Positions 1 to 6,177 of a stretch of 7,898 bases of DNA are shown here, piece after piece. Each line of letters begins with the position of its first letter. The stretch's first letter is position 1. Origin of the DNA: Candidatus Caccousia avistercoris (GTDB lineage Bacteria; Bacillota; Clostridia; Oscillospirales; Acutalibacteraceae); contig DVMK01000202.1 of assembly GCA_018715025.1 (NCBI GenBank), positions 1-7,898 of the forward strand, read 5' to 3'. A program made the position numbers and the translations under genes. The notes beneath the pieces are model-generated. The model did not search any database and was not told the origin of the DNA. It saw nothing but the letters and a program-made list of their open reading frames with translations.

Positions 1-176
1 CCCTGCACCCCACCAGGTCTCACCTGCCGGTTCGGTCGGTGCTATTTGCATGCCACCGGCATGCCGCACCCTTTTGAAAAAGGTGGACGAAAACTTTAAC
101 TTTTGCTTTTTACAGCTTTTTCGACAAGCTCGAGGCTGCTGCGAAAATGCAGCAGGCTCTTTTGGCTCGCAGAAGG
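1..176. other. Noncoding left edge with several inverted repeats
   Basis: I find no supportable gene in this stretch downstream of uxaC. It holds a perfect 7-bp inverted repeat (GCATGCC at 48-54, GGCATGC at 58-64), a shorter one (CAGGT/ACCTG around 14-26) inside a possible GCACC/GGTGC outer pairing, and an imperfect hairpin over CACCCTTTT-type sequence around 66-84. AT-rich sequence around 85-125 and a stem-loop at 132-159 follow. The density of inverted repeats suggests a structured 3' region, an intergenic repeat element, or the edge of an RNA outside the window. An open frame runs from base 1 to a TAA at 97-99, but its composition (many Cys and Pro, no family I recognise) does not convince me that it is the end of a gene. 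Confidence 0.4.
132..159. terminator. Stem-loop downstream of uxaC, possible terminator
   Basis: CTGCTGC (136-142) and GCAGCAG (149-155) form a perfect 7-bp stem around a GAAAAT loop. After one G/G mismatch, GAG (132-134) and CTC (157-159) extend it. It lies about 20 bp past the uxaC stop codon, where a terminator would be expected. On the uxaC strand no T-run follows. On the plus strand a short TTTT follows. It may therefore be a processing or 3'-stability hairpin rather than an intrinsic terminator. Confidence 0.35.
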
Positions 177-1598
177 TTACGCTTTGGGGGCTTCCTTCCC
201 CGCGGCGAATTGGAAGTAGCGCCTGGCGTTTTCACAGCACACGTCCCGCACAATGGTTTTCAGAAGTTCCATGTCGCGGGGCAGTTCCCCACGTTCCGCC
301 CAATCCCCCAGCAGGTTGCAGAGGATCCGGCGGAAATATTCGTGCCTTGCGTAAGACAGGAAGCTGCGGGAATCGGTGAGCATCCCCACAAAGTTCCCCA
401 GAAGGGAGGATTCCGCCAGCGAGGTAAGCTGGGCTTCCATGCCGCGCTTCGTGTCGTTGAACCACCAGGCGGCCCCGTGCTGTACCTTTCCCCGCACGCC
501 GGCCCCCTGGAAGCTGTTGGCCAGGGCGTCCAGCATGGCGTTGTCGTTTGGATTCAGGGAATAGAGGATCGTTTTGGGCAGGCGGCCCTCCTGTTCCAGA
601 GCGTCCAGCAGGGCGGCCGCCCCCAGGCTGTTGTCCGCCGTGCGGATGCAGTCGTAGCCGGTGTCGGGGCCCAGGCGGGCAAAGCCTGCCTGGTTGGCGT
701 TGCGCAGGGCCCCGTAGTGCAGCTGCATGACCCAGCCCCGGGCGCTGTACTGCTCCCCCAGGAAGCGGAGCAGAAAGCCCTTGTAGCCCTCCTGCTCCCG
801 GGGGGAAAGGGGCTGGCCCAGAAGGGCCTTTTCAAAGCTGCGGGCCGCCTCGCCTTCGGTGGGGAAGCGGGCGGGTACGGCGTCCAGCCCGTGGTCGCTC
901 ACCCGGCAGCCCATGGCGTCAAAATAATCCATCCGCTTTTCCAGGGCCTCCAGCAAATCCCGCAGGGAACGGATTTCCATTCCCGCCGCAAGGGAAAGCC
1001 TGGCCACGTACGCGGAAAATCCCTCCTTCTCCAGGTTCATGGCCTTGTCCGGCCGCCAGGCCGGGGCCACCAGCACCGGGAAGGAGCCGTCCTCCTGCAG
1101 CATTTTGTGCCAGCGCAGGTCGTCTGCCGGGTCGTCGGTGGTGCAGACCACCTCCACATGGGACTGCAGGATGAGCCGGCGGGCGCTCAGGCCGGGCAGC
1201 AAGCTGTTGCAGTGCTCCCAAACCTGCTGGGCTGTGTCCCCGTTCAGAATGGCGCTGCAGTTAAAATAGCGGCGCAGCTCCAGGTGGCTCCAGTGGTACA
1301 GCGGGTTCCCCGCCGCCCGGGGCAGCGCCTCCGCGAAGTGCTGAAATTTCACACGGTCCGGGGCAGAGCCGGTAACCTCTTCCTCCGGCGCCCCGTTGGC
1401 CCGCATCAGCCGCCATTTGTAGTGGTCGCCGCCCAGCCACACCTGGGCCAGGTTGGAAAAGACCCGGTCCTCCGCAATTTCCCGGGGATCAATGTGGCAA
1501 TGGTAATCCAAAATGGGGAGTTCCTTGGCGCAGGTGTGGAAAAGCTCCCCGGCGGTGTCGTTGTAAAGCAAAAAATCGTCGTCCAGAAAATCCCGCAT
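177..1598 (-). CDS. uxaC: Glucuronate/galacturonate isomerase UxaC
   Basis: This is uronate isomerase, which interconverts D-galacturonate and D-tagaturonate (and D-glucuronate and D-fructuronate). It is a cytoplasmic TIM-barrel enzyme of the amidohydrolase superfamily. The 473-residue length matches the family's usual ~470. Family signatures run the full length: ILDYHCHIDP at 29-38 with the metal-binding HxH at H33/H35, GDHYKWRLMRANG at 57-69, the TTDDP segment, YSLNPNDN, QHGAAWWFND, and a C-terminal MLTDSRSFLSYARHEYFRR block. The ATG at 1598 is preceded 8 bp upstream by AAAAAGGAG (1607-1615), so the start is secure. It is divergent from uxaB-uxaA, which supply the next two steps of galacturonate breakdown; that pairing favours galacturonate as the physiological substrate, though the family usually accepts both sugars. 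A promoter candidate lies at 1701-1729. Confidence 0.97.
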   Translation of the reverse strand: MRDFLDDDFLLYNDTAGELFHTCAKELPILDYHCHIDPREIAEDRVFSNLAQVWLGGDHYKWRLMRANGAPEEEVTGSAPDRVKFQHFAEALPRAAGNPLYHWSHLELRRYFNCSAILNGDTAQQVWEHCNSLLPGLSARRLILQSHVEVVCTTDDPADDLRWHKMLQEDGSFPVLVAPAWRPDKAMNLEKEGFSAYVARLSLAAGMEIRSLRDLLEALEKRMDYFDAMGCRVSDHGLDAVPARFPTEGEAARSFEKALLGQPLSPREQEGYKGFLLRFLGEQYSARGWVMQLHYGALRNANQAGFARLGPDTGYDCIRTADNSLGAAALLDALEQEGRLPKTILYSLNPNDNAMLDALANSFQGAGVRGKVQHGAAWWFNDTKRGMEAQLTSLAESSLLGNFVGMLTDSRSFLSYARHEYFRRILCNLLGDWAERGELPRDMELLKTIVRDVCCENARRYFQFAAGKEAPKA

Positions 1599-1631
1599 AT
1601 CATTCGCTCCTTTTTATGGTTGATTCCGATC

Positions 1632-1660
1632 TTGCCAAAAGGCGAAGGAATCTTTATACT
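1632..1660 (+). promoter_or_regulatory. Candidate sigma-A promoter for uxaB-uxaA
   Basis: A -35 box TTGCCA (1632-1637) is separated by exactly 17 bp from a -10 box TATACT (1655-1660). The predicted start near 1667 gives a leader of about 150 nt to uxaB, containing the hairpin at 1741-1770. One AAAAGGCG copy (1637-1644) begins at the last base of the -35 box and runs into the spacer. The predicted start is only about 28 bp from that of the opposing uxaC promoter. Assigned by consensus match only. Confidence 0.55.
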
Positions 1661-1718
1661 GAGAGCAAGGGTCTCCGCCTTTTCTGTTGGGTACGCGACC
1701 AGTATAGCGCAAAAGGCG
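1637..1718. promoter_or_regulatory. Three AAAAGGCG elements, possible operators
   Basis: AAAAGGCG occurs directly at 1637-1644 and 1711-1718 and inverted (CGCCTTTT) at 1676-1683. The two direct copies are 74 bp apart, close to seven helical turns, so they would lie on the same DNA face. One sits at the -35/spacer of the uxaB promoter and the other inside the spacer of the uxaC promoter. The third lies between the two predicted transcription starts. The first is centred in GCCAAAAGGC, the third in GCGC-N5-GCGC. This would suit a regulator controlling both directions, possibly by looping. No regulator gene for uronates is in the window, and the binding protein is unknown. Confidence 0.35.
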
Positions 1719-1729
1719 CGGGGATTCAA
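1701..1729 (-). promoter_or_regulatory. Candidate sigma-A promoter for uxaC
   Basis: On the minus strand, a -35 box TTGAAT (1729-1724) is separated by 17 bp from a -10 box TATACT (1706-1701). The predicted start near 1694 gives a leader of about 95 nt to uxaC. The promoter points toward the uxaB promoter at 1632-1660, so RNA polymerases starting at the two sites would run into each other. Assigned by consensus match only. Confidence 0.55.
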
Positions 1730-1740
1730 GACGAAGCGGC

Positions 1741-1770
1741 GGCCGGGAAGGGAAAATCTTTTTTCCGGCC
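1741..1770 (+). promoter_or_regulatory. Stem-loop in the uxaB leader
   Basis: GGCCGGGAA (1741-1749) can pair with TTTCCGGCC (1762-1770) with one G-U wobble, and the A-rich and T-rich loop sides could zip further. It lies inside the predicted uxaB 5' leader, about 45 nt before the start codon. No T-run follows the stem, so it is not a standard terminator. It could stabilise the mRNA or help control expression; I cannot match it to a known riboswitch class. Confidence 0.35.
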
Positions 1771-1802
1771 CGCAGTCAAAATGGCATATTTCCAAATCAT
1801 AC

Positions 1803-1807
1803 AGGGG
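1803..1807 (+). promoter_or_regulatory. Shine-Dalgarno deciding the uxaB start
   Basis: AGGGG lies 8 bp before the GTG at 1816. A second in-frame GTG at 1807 overlaps this site and has no purine-rich sequence at the right distance upstream. The site therefore favours 1816 as the start, giving an N-terminus of MKHITQ. Confidence 0.6.
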
Positions 1808-1815
1808 TGAGGAAA

Positions 1816-3282
1816 GTGAAGCACATTACACAGGTATTGAAAAAGGAAGAGTTTCCCATTCGGGTGGTACAGTTTGGGGAGGGAAGGCTTCTGCGGGCGC
1901 TCATCGACCCGGCCATCCAGGCAGCCTGCGATGCGGGACGTTTTCAGGGAACCGTGGCGGTGGTGAAGCCCACAGGGCGGGGAAATTTGCAGCTGTTCCA
2001 GGAACAGGACTGTTTGTACACCGTGGTGCTGCGGGGCAGGGACGGGGGAAGCGTGACGGACGCCGCCCTCCCGATCACCTGCATTCGCCGGGCGGTGAGC
2101 CCTTACGAGGATTTTCCGGGGTTTTTGGCCCTGGCGCGATTGCCGGAGGTGGAATTTGTCGTTTCCAACACCACAGAAGCGGGCATCTCCCTGGATCCCC
2201 AGGATCGCTTTGACAGCTGCCCGCCGGCCTCTTTCCCGGGGAAGCTGACCCGCTTTTTGTACGAGAGGTACGCTTTTTTCCATGGCGAGGCGGGCCGCGG
2301 GCTGACCATGCTGCCCACGGAGCTTATTGAGGGGAACGGCCCGGCCCTGCGGCGCTGTGTTCTCGCCCTGGCGGAGCAGTGGAACCTGGAGGAGGGCTTC
2401 CGCCGGTGGGTAGAGGAGTCCTGCCGGTTCTGTTCCACCCTGGTAGACCGCATTGTGAGCGGCTGCCCGGAGGAGGAGCTTCCCGCCCTGTGGCAGCGCT
2501 TTGGCTATCAGGACCGCCTGGCCGACGTGGGCGAGCCCTTTGGCCTGTGGGCCATAGAGGCAGGGCCTGAGGTGGCGGAGCGGTTTCCCATTGACCTGCC
2601 CGGAAGCCCGGCCCTGTTTGTGAAGGATGTGCAGCCCTACAAGCAGCGCAAGGTGCGGATCCTGAACGGCGGGCACACTTCCATGGTGCCCGCCGCCTTC
2701 CTGATGGGAAAGGATATTGTGCGCCAGTGTATGGAGGAGCCGCTGCTGCGGGCCTTTTTGGAGAAGGCCGAGGAAGAAATCATCCCCTTTGTTCCCCTTC
2801 CCCGGCAGGAGTCGGAAGCCTTTGCCCGCGCTGTGATGGAGCGGTTTGAAAACCCCTTCCTGGAGCACCGCCTGCTGGAAATCTGCACCAATACCTTCCC
2901 GAAATGGAGGGAACGGGTTCTGCCCACCGTGCTGGATTCTATGGAGGCGGGGAAATTCCCGCGCCTGCTGGTGTTTTCCTTTGCGGCCATGCTGGCCTTC
3001 TACACCGTGCGGCAGAAGGGGGACGGGGGCCTCTTCGGCCTGCGGGACGGCGTGCCTTACCCGCTGCGCGACATGGCGGAACCGCTGGAGCTGGCGGAGC
3101 AGTACAGCGGGAAAACAGCCGGTGAGTTCACAGCGGCCGCTGTCCACGGCTGCACCCTGTTCCAGGAGGAGCTTCCCCGCCTGTCCGGCTTTGAGAAAAC
3201 GGCGGCCGGGGATCTGGAACGGATTCGGGAAAGGGGAATCGCCGCAGCCCTGCGCCAGGCCATGGAGGAAGCCGGAAAATGA
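1816..3282 (+). CDS. uxaB: Tagaturonate reductase (altronate oxidoreductase) UxaB
   Basis: This is the NADH-dependent reductase converting D-tagaturonate to D-altronate, a cytoplasmic member of the polyol-specific long-chain (mannitol) dehydrogenase family. From the GTG at 1816 it has 488 residues, the normal length. The N-terminal nucleotide-binding segment IRVVQFGEGRLLRA (residues 15-28), SNTTEAGI (117-124), LPTELIEGNG, and TLVDRIVSG are all present. The family catalytic pattern K-x4-N-x2-H is intact as K279, N284, H287 in KVRILNGGH. The related fructuronate reductase UxuB is less likely, because the QFGEG and SNTTEAGI signatures and the overlap with uxaA are typical of UxaB. The gene overlaps uxaA by ATGA, so the two should be co-transcribed and translationally coupled. 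A GTG at 1807 would add three residues but lacks a ribosome binding site. Confidence 0.95.
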   Translation: MKHITQVLKKEEFPIRVVQFGEGRLLRALIDPAIQAACDAGRFQGTVAVVKPTGRGNLQLFQEQDCLYTVVLRGRDGGSVTDAALPITCIRRAVSPYEDFPGFLALARLPEVEFVVSNTTEAGISLDPQDRFDSCPPASFPGKLTRFLYERYAFFHGEAGRGLTMLPTELIEGNGPALRRCVLALAEQWNLEEGFRRWVEESCRFCSTLVDRIVSGCPEEELPALWQRFGYQDRLADVGEPFGLWAIEAGPEVAERFPIDLPGSPALFVKDVQPYKQRKVRILNGGHTSMVPAAFLMGKDIVRQCMEEPLLRAFLEKAEEEIIPFVPLPRQESEAFARAVMERFENPFLEHRLLEICTNTFPKWRERVLPTVLDSMEAGKFPRLLVFSFAAMLAFYTVRQKGDGGLFGLRDGVPYPLRDMAEPLELAEQYSGKTAGEFTAAAVHGCTLFQEELPRLSGFEKTAAGDLERIRERGIAAALRQAMEEAGK

Positions 3283-4763
3283 GAGAGCTGATTCAGATTC
3301 ATCCGGCAGACAATGTGGCGGTGGCGCTGCGGAGCCTTGCCCCGGGGGAGAATGTGTCCTGCGGCGGCAGGAAGCTTTCCCTGAACGAACCGGTCCCTGC
3401 AGGCCACAAGCTGGCCTTGGAGGAAATTTCCGAAGGGGAGACGGTGCGGAAATACGGGATGCCCATCGGCTTCGCCCGGCGGCGTATCTGTGCGGGGGAG
3501 TGGGTTCACACCCACAACCTGCGCTCTGGGCTGGAAGGGGTGGAGGATTTTTCCTACCGGCCGTCTTTCCAGGAGCTTTCCCCGGCGGAACCGGCCTTCT
3601 TCCAAGGGTATGCCAGGCCGGAGGGCAGGGCGGGCGTTCGGAACGAGGTGTGGATCCTTCCCACGGTGGGCTGCGTGAATGGGGTGGCAAAGCGGCTGGA
3701 GCAGCTGGCGGCAGCGGAAGCCCCCGCCGGCGTAGAGGGCGTGTTTGCCTTCCAGCACTCCTTCGGCTGTTCCCAGCTGGGGGAGGATTTGGGCATGACG
3801 AGGCGCCTTTTGTGCGGCCTGGCCCAGAACCCCAACGCGGGCGGCGTGCTGGTACTGGGCCTGGGCTGTGAGAACAACCGGATGCAGGACATGCGGCAGG
3901 AGCTGGCGGGGGCGGATCCCCGGCGGGTAAAATTCCTTTCCTGCCAGGAGTGTGAGGACGAGATTTCGGCGGGCATGGCCCTTCTGCGCGAGCTGATGGC
4001 CTTTGCCGCCGGTGCGGTGCGGCAGCCCTGCCCGCTTTCCCAGCTGACGGTAGGGCTGAAGTGCGGCGGTTCCGACGGCTTTTCCGGCATTACAGCCAAC
4101 CCGCTGGCGGGCGCTTTTTCCGACTGGCTTTTGTCCCGGGGCGGCTCGGCCCTGCTGACGGAGGTGCCGGAGATGTTCGGCGCGGAGCCGCTCCTTCTGC
4201 GGCGCTGCCGTTCCGAGGGGGTATACCGCCGCGCCGTGGATTTGCTGCAGGGGTTTCGGGGATATTTCCTGCGCCACGGGCAGAGGGTGGATGAAAATCC
4301 TTCCCCCGGCAACCGGGAGGGGGGCGTCACCACGCTGGCGGAAAAATCCCTGGGCTGTGTGCAGAAATCCGGTTCGGCGCCGGTGGAGGACGTGCTGCTT
4401 TACGGCGAGACCGTCCGCTGCCGGGGGCTGAGCCTCCTGCAGGCGCCGGGGAACGACCTGACCTCCGCCTGCGCTTTGGCGGCGGCGGGGGCGCAGCTCA
4501 TTTTGTTCACCACCGGCCGGGGCACGCCCTTTGGCTGCCCGGTTCCCACCATAAAAATAGCCAGCAATTCTTTGCTGGCTGAGAAGAAAAAGAATTGGAT
4601 CGATTTTGACGCGGGCAGGCTTCTGGAGGGCGTTTCTCAAGAAACCCTGCTGCAGGAGCTGGCCCGGCTGGTGCTGGCCGCGGCTTCCGGCACGGTGAGG
4701 GCGAAGTCGGAACAGCTGGACAAAAGCGTCCTTTCCATTTGGAAGGACGGCGTCACCCTGTAG
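3279..4763 (+). CDS. uxaA: Altronate dehydratase UxaA
   Basis: This enzyme dehydrates D-altronate to 2-keto-3-deoxy-D-gluconate, the third step of galacturonate catabolism, in the cytoplasm. The 494 residues match full-length UxaA (about 495). An N-terminal SAF domain (about 1-95) contains GEWVHTHNL (73-81). The galactarate/altronate dehydratase domain follows, with GYARPEGRAGVRNEVWILPT (110-129), QHSFGCSQLGED (159-170), GLGCENN (194-200), LKCGGSDGFSGITANP (260-275), LTEVPEMFGAE (293-303) and TTGRGTPFG (411-419). The protein ends IWKDGVTL, like family members. The conserved cysteines C164, C197 and C262 are plausible ligands for the iron this family needs. The ATG overlaps the uxaB stop codon (ATGA), with GGAGG 10 bp upstream inside uxaB. 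Its stop codon is only 4 bp from that of the convergent regulator gene, and I see no intrinsic terminator between them. Confidence 0.96.
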   Translation: MRELIQIHPADNVAVALRSLAPGENVSCGGRKLSLNEPVPAGHKLALEEISEGETVRKYGMPIGFARRRICAGEWVHTHNLRSGLEGVEDFSYRPSFQELSPAEPAFFQGYARPEGRAGVRNEVWILPTVGCVNGVAKRLEQLAAAEAPAGVEGVFAFQHSFGCSQLGEDLGMTRRLLCGLAQNPNAGGVLVLGLGCENNRMQDMRQELAGADPRRVKFLSCQECEDEISAGMALLRELMAFAAGAVRQPCPLSQLTVGLKCGGSDGFSGITANPLAGAFSDWLLSRGGSALLTEVPEMFGAEPLLLRRCRSEGVYRRAVDLLQGFRGYFLRHGQRVDENPSPGNREGGVTTLAEKSLGCVQKSGSAPVEDVLLYGETVRCRGLSLLQAPGNDLTSACALAAAGAQLILFTTGRGTPFGCPVPTIKIASNSLLAEKKKNWIDFDAGRLLEGVSQETLLQELARLVLAAASGTVRAKSEQLDKSVLSIWKDGVTL

Positions 4764-4767
4764 CGCC

Positions 4768-5436
4768 CTACCGCCGGGCCCCCTCGGCCAGCCGTTCCAG
4801 ACCGGCTTCATCCTTCAGCTGGATCACGCCCCTGCCCTGGGCGGCCAGTCCCTCTGCCTGGAAGTGCTTGAGCATGCGGGTAACCACCTCCCGGGCGCTG
4901 CCCAGGTGCCGGGCGATCTGATCGTGGGTGATGTGCAGCACCCGCGAACCCTCCACATCGCTTTCTTCCAGCAGGAAGGCGGCCAGACGCGAATCGAAGC
5001 TTTTGTTGAGAATTTGATCCAGCAGCCACATGACTTCGGAAAAGCGGGCCGCCATCAGTTCGTTTGTATAGTTGGCTACCGGCAGTGAGGTGGCCATCAA
5101 TTCCTTGTACGCCTGGGGCGGAATGAGGAAAATCTCCGTCTCCTCCTCCGCCTCCACGTGAAGGTCAAACTGTACGCTGTGCAGCATGCATGAGGCAGAG
5201 AACAGGCACATGTCCCGCTGGAACAGGCGGTACAGGGTAATCTCCCGCCCTTCCTCCGAAAGGGTGAACACCCGCAGCAGGCCCTTGGCTACCAGGAAAA
5301 GGCCCACGCAGTCCTCGCTGCCGCTGTGCAGCCTGTCGCCCCTTTCAAACCGGCGGAAAGAGGCGGCCGCCTTCAGCTTTTTCTGCTGCTCCTCTGTTAA
5401 CTGATCCCATACGGGGAATAAATCCTTCAATTCCAT
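4768..5436 (-). CDS. Crp/Fnr-family transcriptional regulator
   Basis: This 222-residue protein has the standard Crp/Fnr layout: an N-terminal cyclic-nucleotide-binding-like beta-barrel (about 8-115), a long dimerisation helix (about 118-150), and a C-terminal winged helix-turn-helix. ITHDQIARHLGSAREVVTRMLKHF (split over 169-192) is the DNA-binding motif, with S180 to R187 in the recognition helix, and GRGVIQL (201-207) is the wing. The Fnr N-terminal cysteine cluster is absent, so an Fnr-type Fe-S oxygen sensor is unlikely. Two cysteines in CLFSASCML (C77 and C83) could sense redox or metal, but that is inference. The effector and targets are unknown. The ATG at 5436 has AGGA 8 bp upstream. 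It follows the Vat-like acetyltransferase by 48 bp on the same strand and may be read through from it or from its own promoter. It converges on uxaA; a role in uronate control is possible but unsupported. Confidence 0.9.
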   Translation of the reverse strand: MELKDLFPVWDQLTEEQQKKLKAAASFRRFERGDRLHSGSEDCVGLFLVAKGLLRVFTLSEEGREITLYRLFQRDMCLFSASCMLHSVQFDLHVEAEEETEIFLIPPQAYKELMATSLPVANYTNELMAARFSEVMWLLDQILNKSFDSRLAAFLLEESDVEGSRVLHITHDQIARHLGSAREVVTRMLKHFQAEGLAAQGRGVIQLKDEAGLERLAEGARR

Positions 5437-5458
5437 CGCTCGCGTCCTGCCTTTGCAA

Positions 5459-5496
5459 AAAATATAAAAGAAGGGAAGGGCTGGTCAGCAGCCCTT
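5459..5496 (-). terminator. Terminator-like hairpin after the Vat-like gene
   Basis: On the minus strand AAGGGCTG and CAGCCCTT (plus-strand 5489-5496 and 5476-5483) form a perfect 8-bp stem with a 5-nt loop that includes the acetyltransferase stop codon. T-rich sequence follows, but five or six C/T bases separate the stem from the first TTTT. It probably gives partial termination between the acetyltransferase and regulator genes. Confidence 0.5.
5461..5488 (-). promoter_or_regulatory. Weak candidate promoter for the Crp/Fnr gene
   Basis: On the minus strand CTGACC (5488-5483) is 16 bp from TATATT (5466-5461), which has one mismatch to the -10 consensus. The -10 box sits in the T-rich tail of the hairpin at 5476-5496. 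If both elements work, the same bases end the upstream transcript and start the regulator's own. The -35 match is poor. Confidence 0.3.
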
Positions 5497-6153
5497 CTGC
5501 TCCGACAAATCCTGTTCTATCGCCCGCCTGACCTTTTCCAGGTCTGGGTCGCACAGCAGCGGCAGAAAGCGGGCCAGCTTTTCCGGCTCGAAATCCCACC
5601 ATTTCCATTCCAGCAGAAGCTGGCAAAGCTCGCTGTCAAACCGTTTCTTAATGAATTTGGCCGGGTTCCCGTCAAACACGCTGTACGGCGGAATATCCCC
5701 CGCCACTACAGAGCAGGCGGCCACAATAGCGCCGTCGCCAATCCTGACGCCCGGCATAATAACGCTTTCCCGCCCGATCCACACGTCGTTCCCCACGACA
5801 GTATCCCCCTTGGAGGGAAGCTGGGCCAGGTGGGGCGGCGTGCGTTCGCTCCAAACCCCGCCGAACACATGGAAGGGGTAGGTGGTCACGCTGCTGATCC
5901 GGTGGTTGGCGGGGCCCATGATGAATTTCGTTCCGGAAGCGATGGAACAAAATTTTCCAATGACAAGCCTGTCGCCGAATTCCGGGTAATTGAACAGCAC
6001 GTTATTTTTTTCAAAATCCTCCGGGGCTTCGCTGTCGTCGTAGTAGGTATAATCGCCCACGGTGATATTGGAAGCATGGACGACGTTTTTCAGGAAGCAG
6101 GAGGTCTTGTATTCGTTTGGAAAAATCACATTGGGATCTGGTATGTTTCTCAT
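5485..6153 (-). CDS. Vat/CatB-like xenobiotic O-acetyltransferase
   Basis: This 222-residue cytoplasmic enzyme is a left-handed parallel beta-helix (hexapeptide repeat) acetyltransferase of the xenobiotic acetyltransferase branch. That branch includes streptogramin A acetyltransferases (Vat) and CatB-type chloramphenicol acetyltransferases. Visible hallmarks are VGDYTYYDD (32-40), LVIGKFCSIASGTKFIMG (63-80), ANHRIS with the expected catalytic histidine H84, TYPFHVFG (91-98), NDVWIGRESVIMPGVRIGDG (122-141), and NPAKFIKKRF (163-172) followed by the W-rich segment WKWWDF (183-188). These match the family from end to end and the length is normal. The substrate cannot be told from sequence: many chromosomal CatB-related proteins have no known resistance role. 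The ATG at 6153 has AAAAAGGAG 8 bp upstream. It follows a GNAT gene and a possible small ORF on the same strand with no clear promoter between, so it is probably in their operon. Confidence 0.9.
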   Translation of the reverse strand: MRNIPDPNVIFPNEYKTSCFLKNVVHASNITVGDYTYYDDSEAPEDFEKNNVLFNYPEFGDRLVIGKFCSIASGTKFIMGPANHRISSVTTYPFHVFGGVWSERTPPHLAQLPSKGDTVVGNDVWIGRESVIMPGVRIGDGAIVAACSVVAGDIPPYSVFDGNPAKFIKKRFDSELCQLLLEWKWWDFEPEKLARFLPLLCDPDLEKVRRAIEQDLSEQKGC

Positions 6154-6177
6154 CCTATTTGCTCCTTTTTCTTTACG

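Noticed and set aside
6..43. tRNA-like or structured RNA (GGTTCGGTC with GCACC/GGTGC pairing)
   Set aside because: No T-arm stem, anticodon arm or CCA end can be built; the match is limited to a few bases.
1..99. Possible 3' end of a plus-strand gene entering from the left
   Set aside because: A frame is open from base 1 to TAA at 97-99, but the 32 residues are Cys/Pro-rich, match no family I know, and lie over inverted repeats.
147..2213. Long plus-strand open frame of 688 codons opposite uxaC
   Set aside because: It is a shadow of the minus-strand uxaC in GC-rich DNA; the translation is low-complexity and resembles no family, and it runs on into uxaB out of frame.
1726..3690. Long minus-strand open frame of 654 codons opposite uxaB
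   Set aside because: It is antisense to the clear uxaB and uxaA genes, is rich in Pro, Arg, Gly and His, and has no recognisable domain.
3057..4811. Minus-strand open frame of 584 codons opposite uxaA
   Set aside because: Shadow of uxaA; no domain signatures and no ribosome binding site, and it overlaps the real regulator gene.
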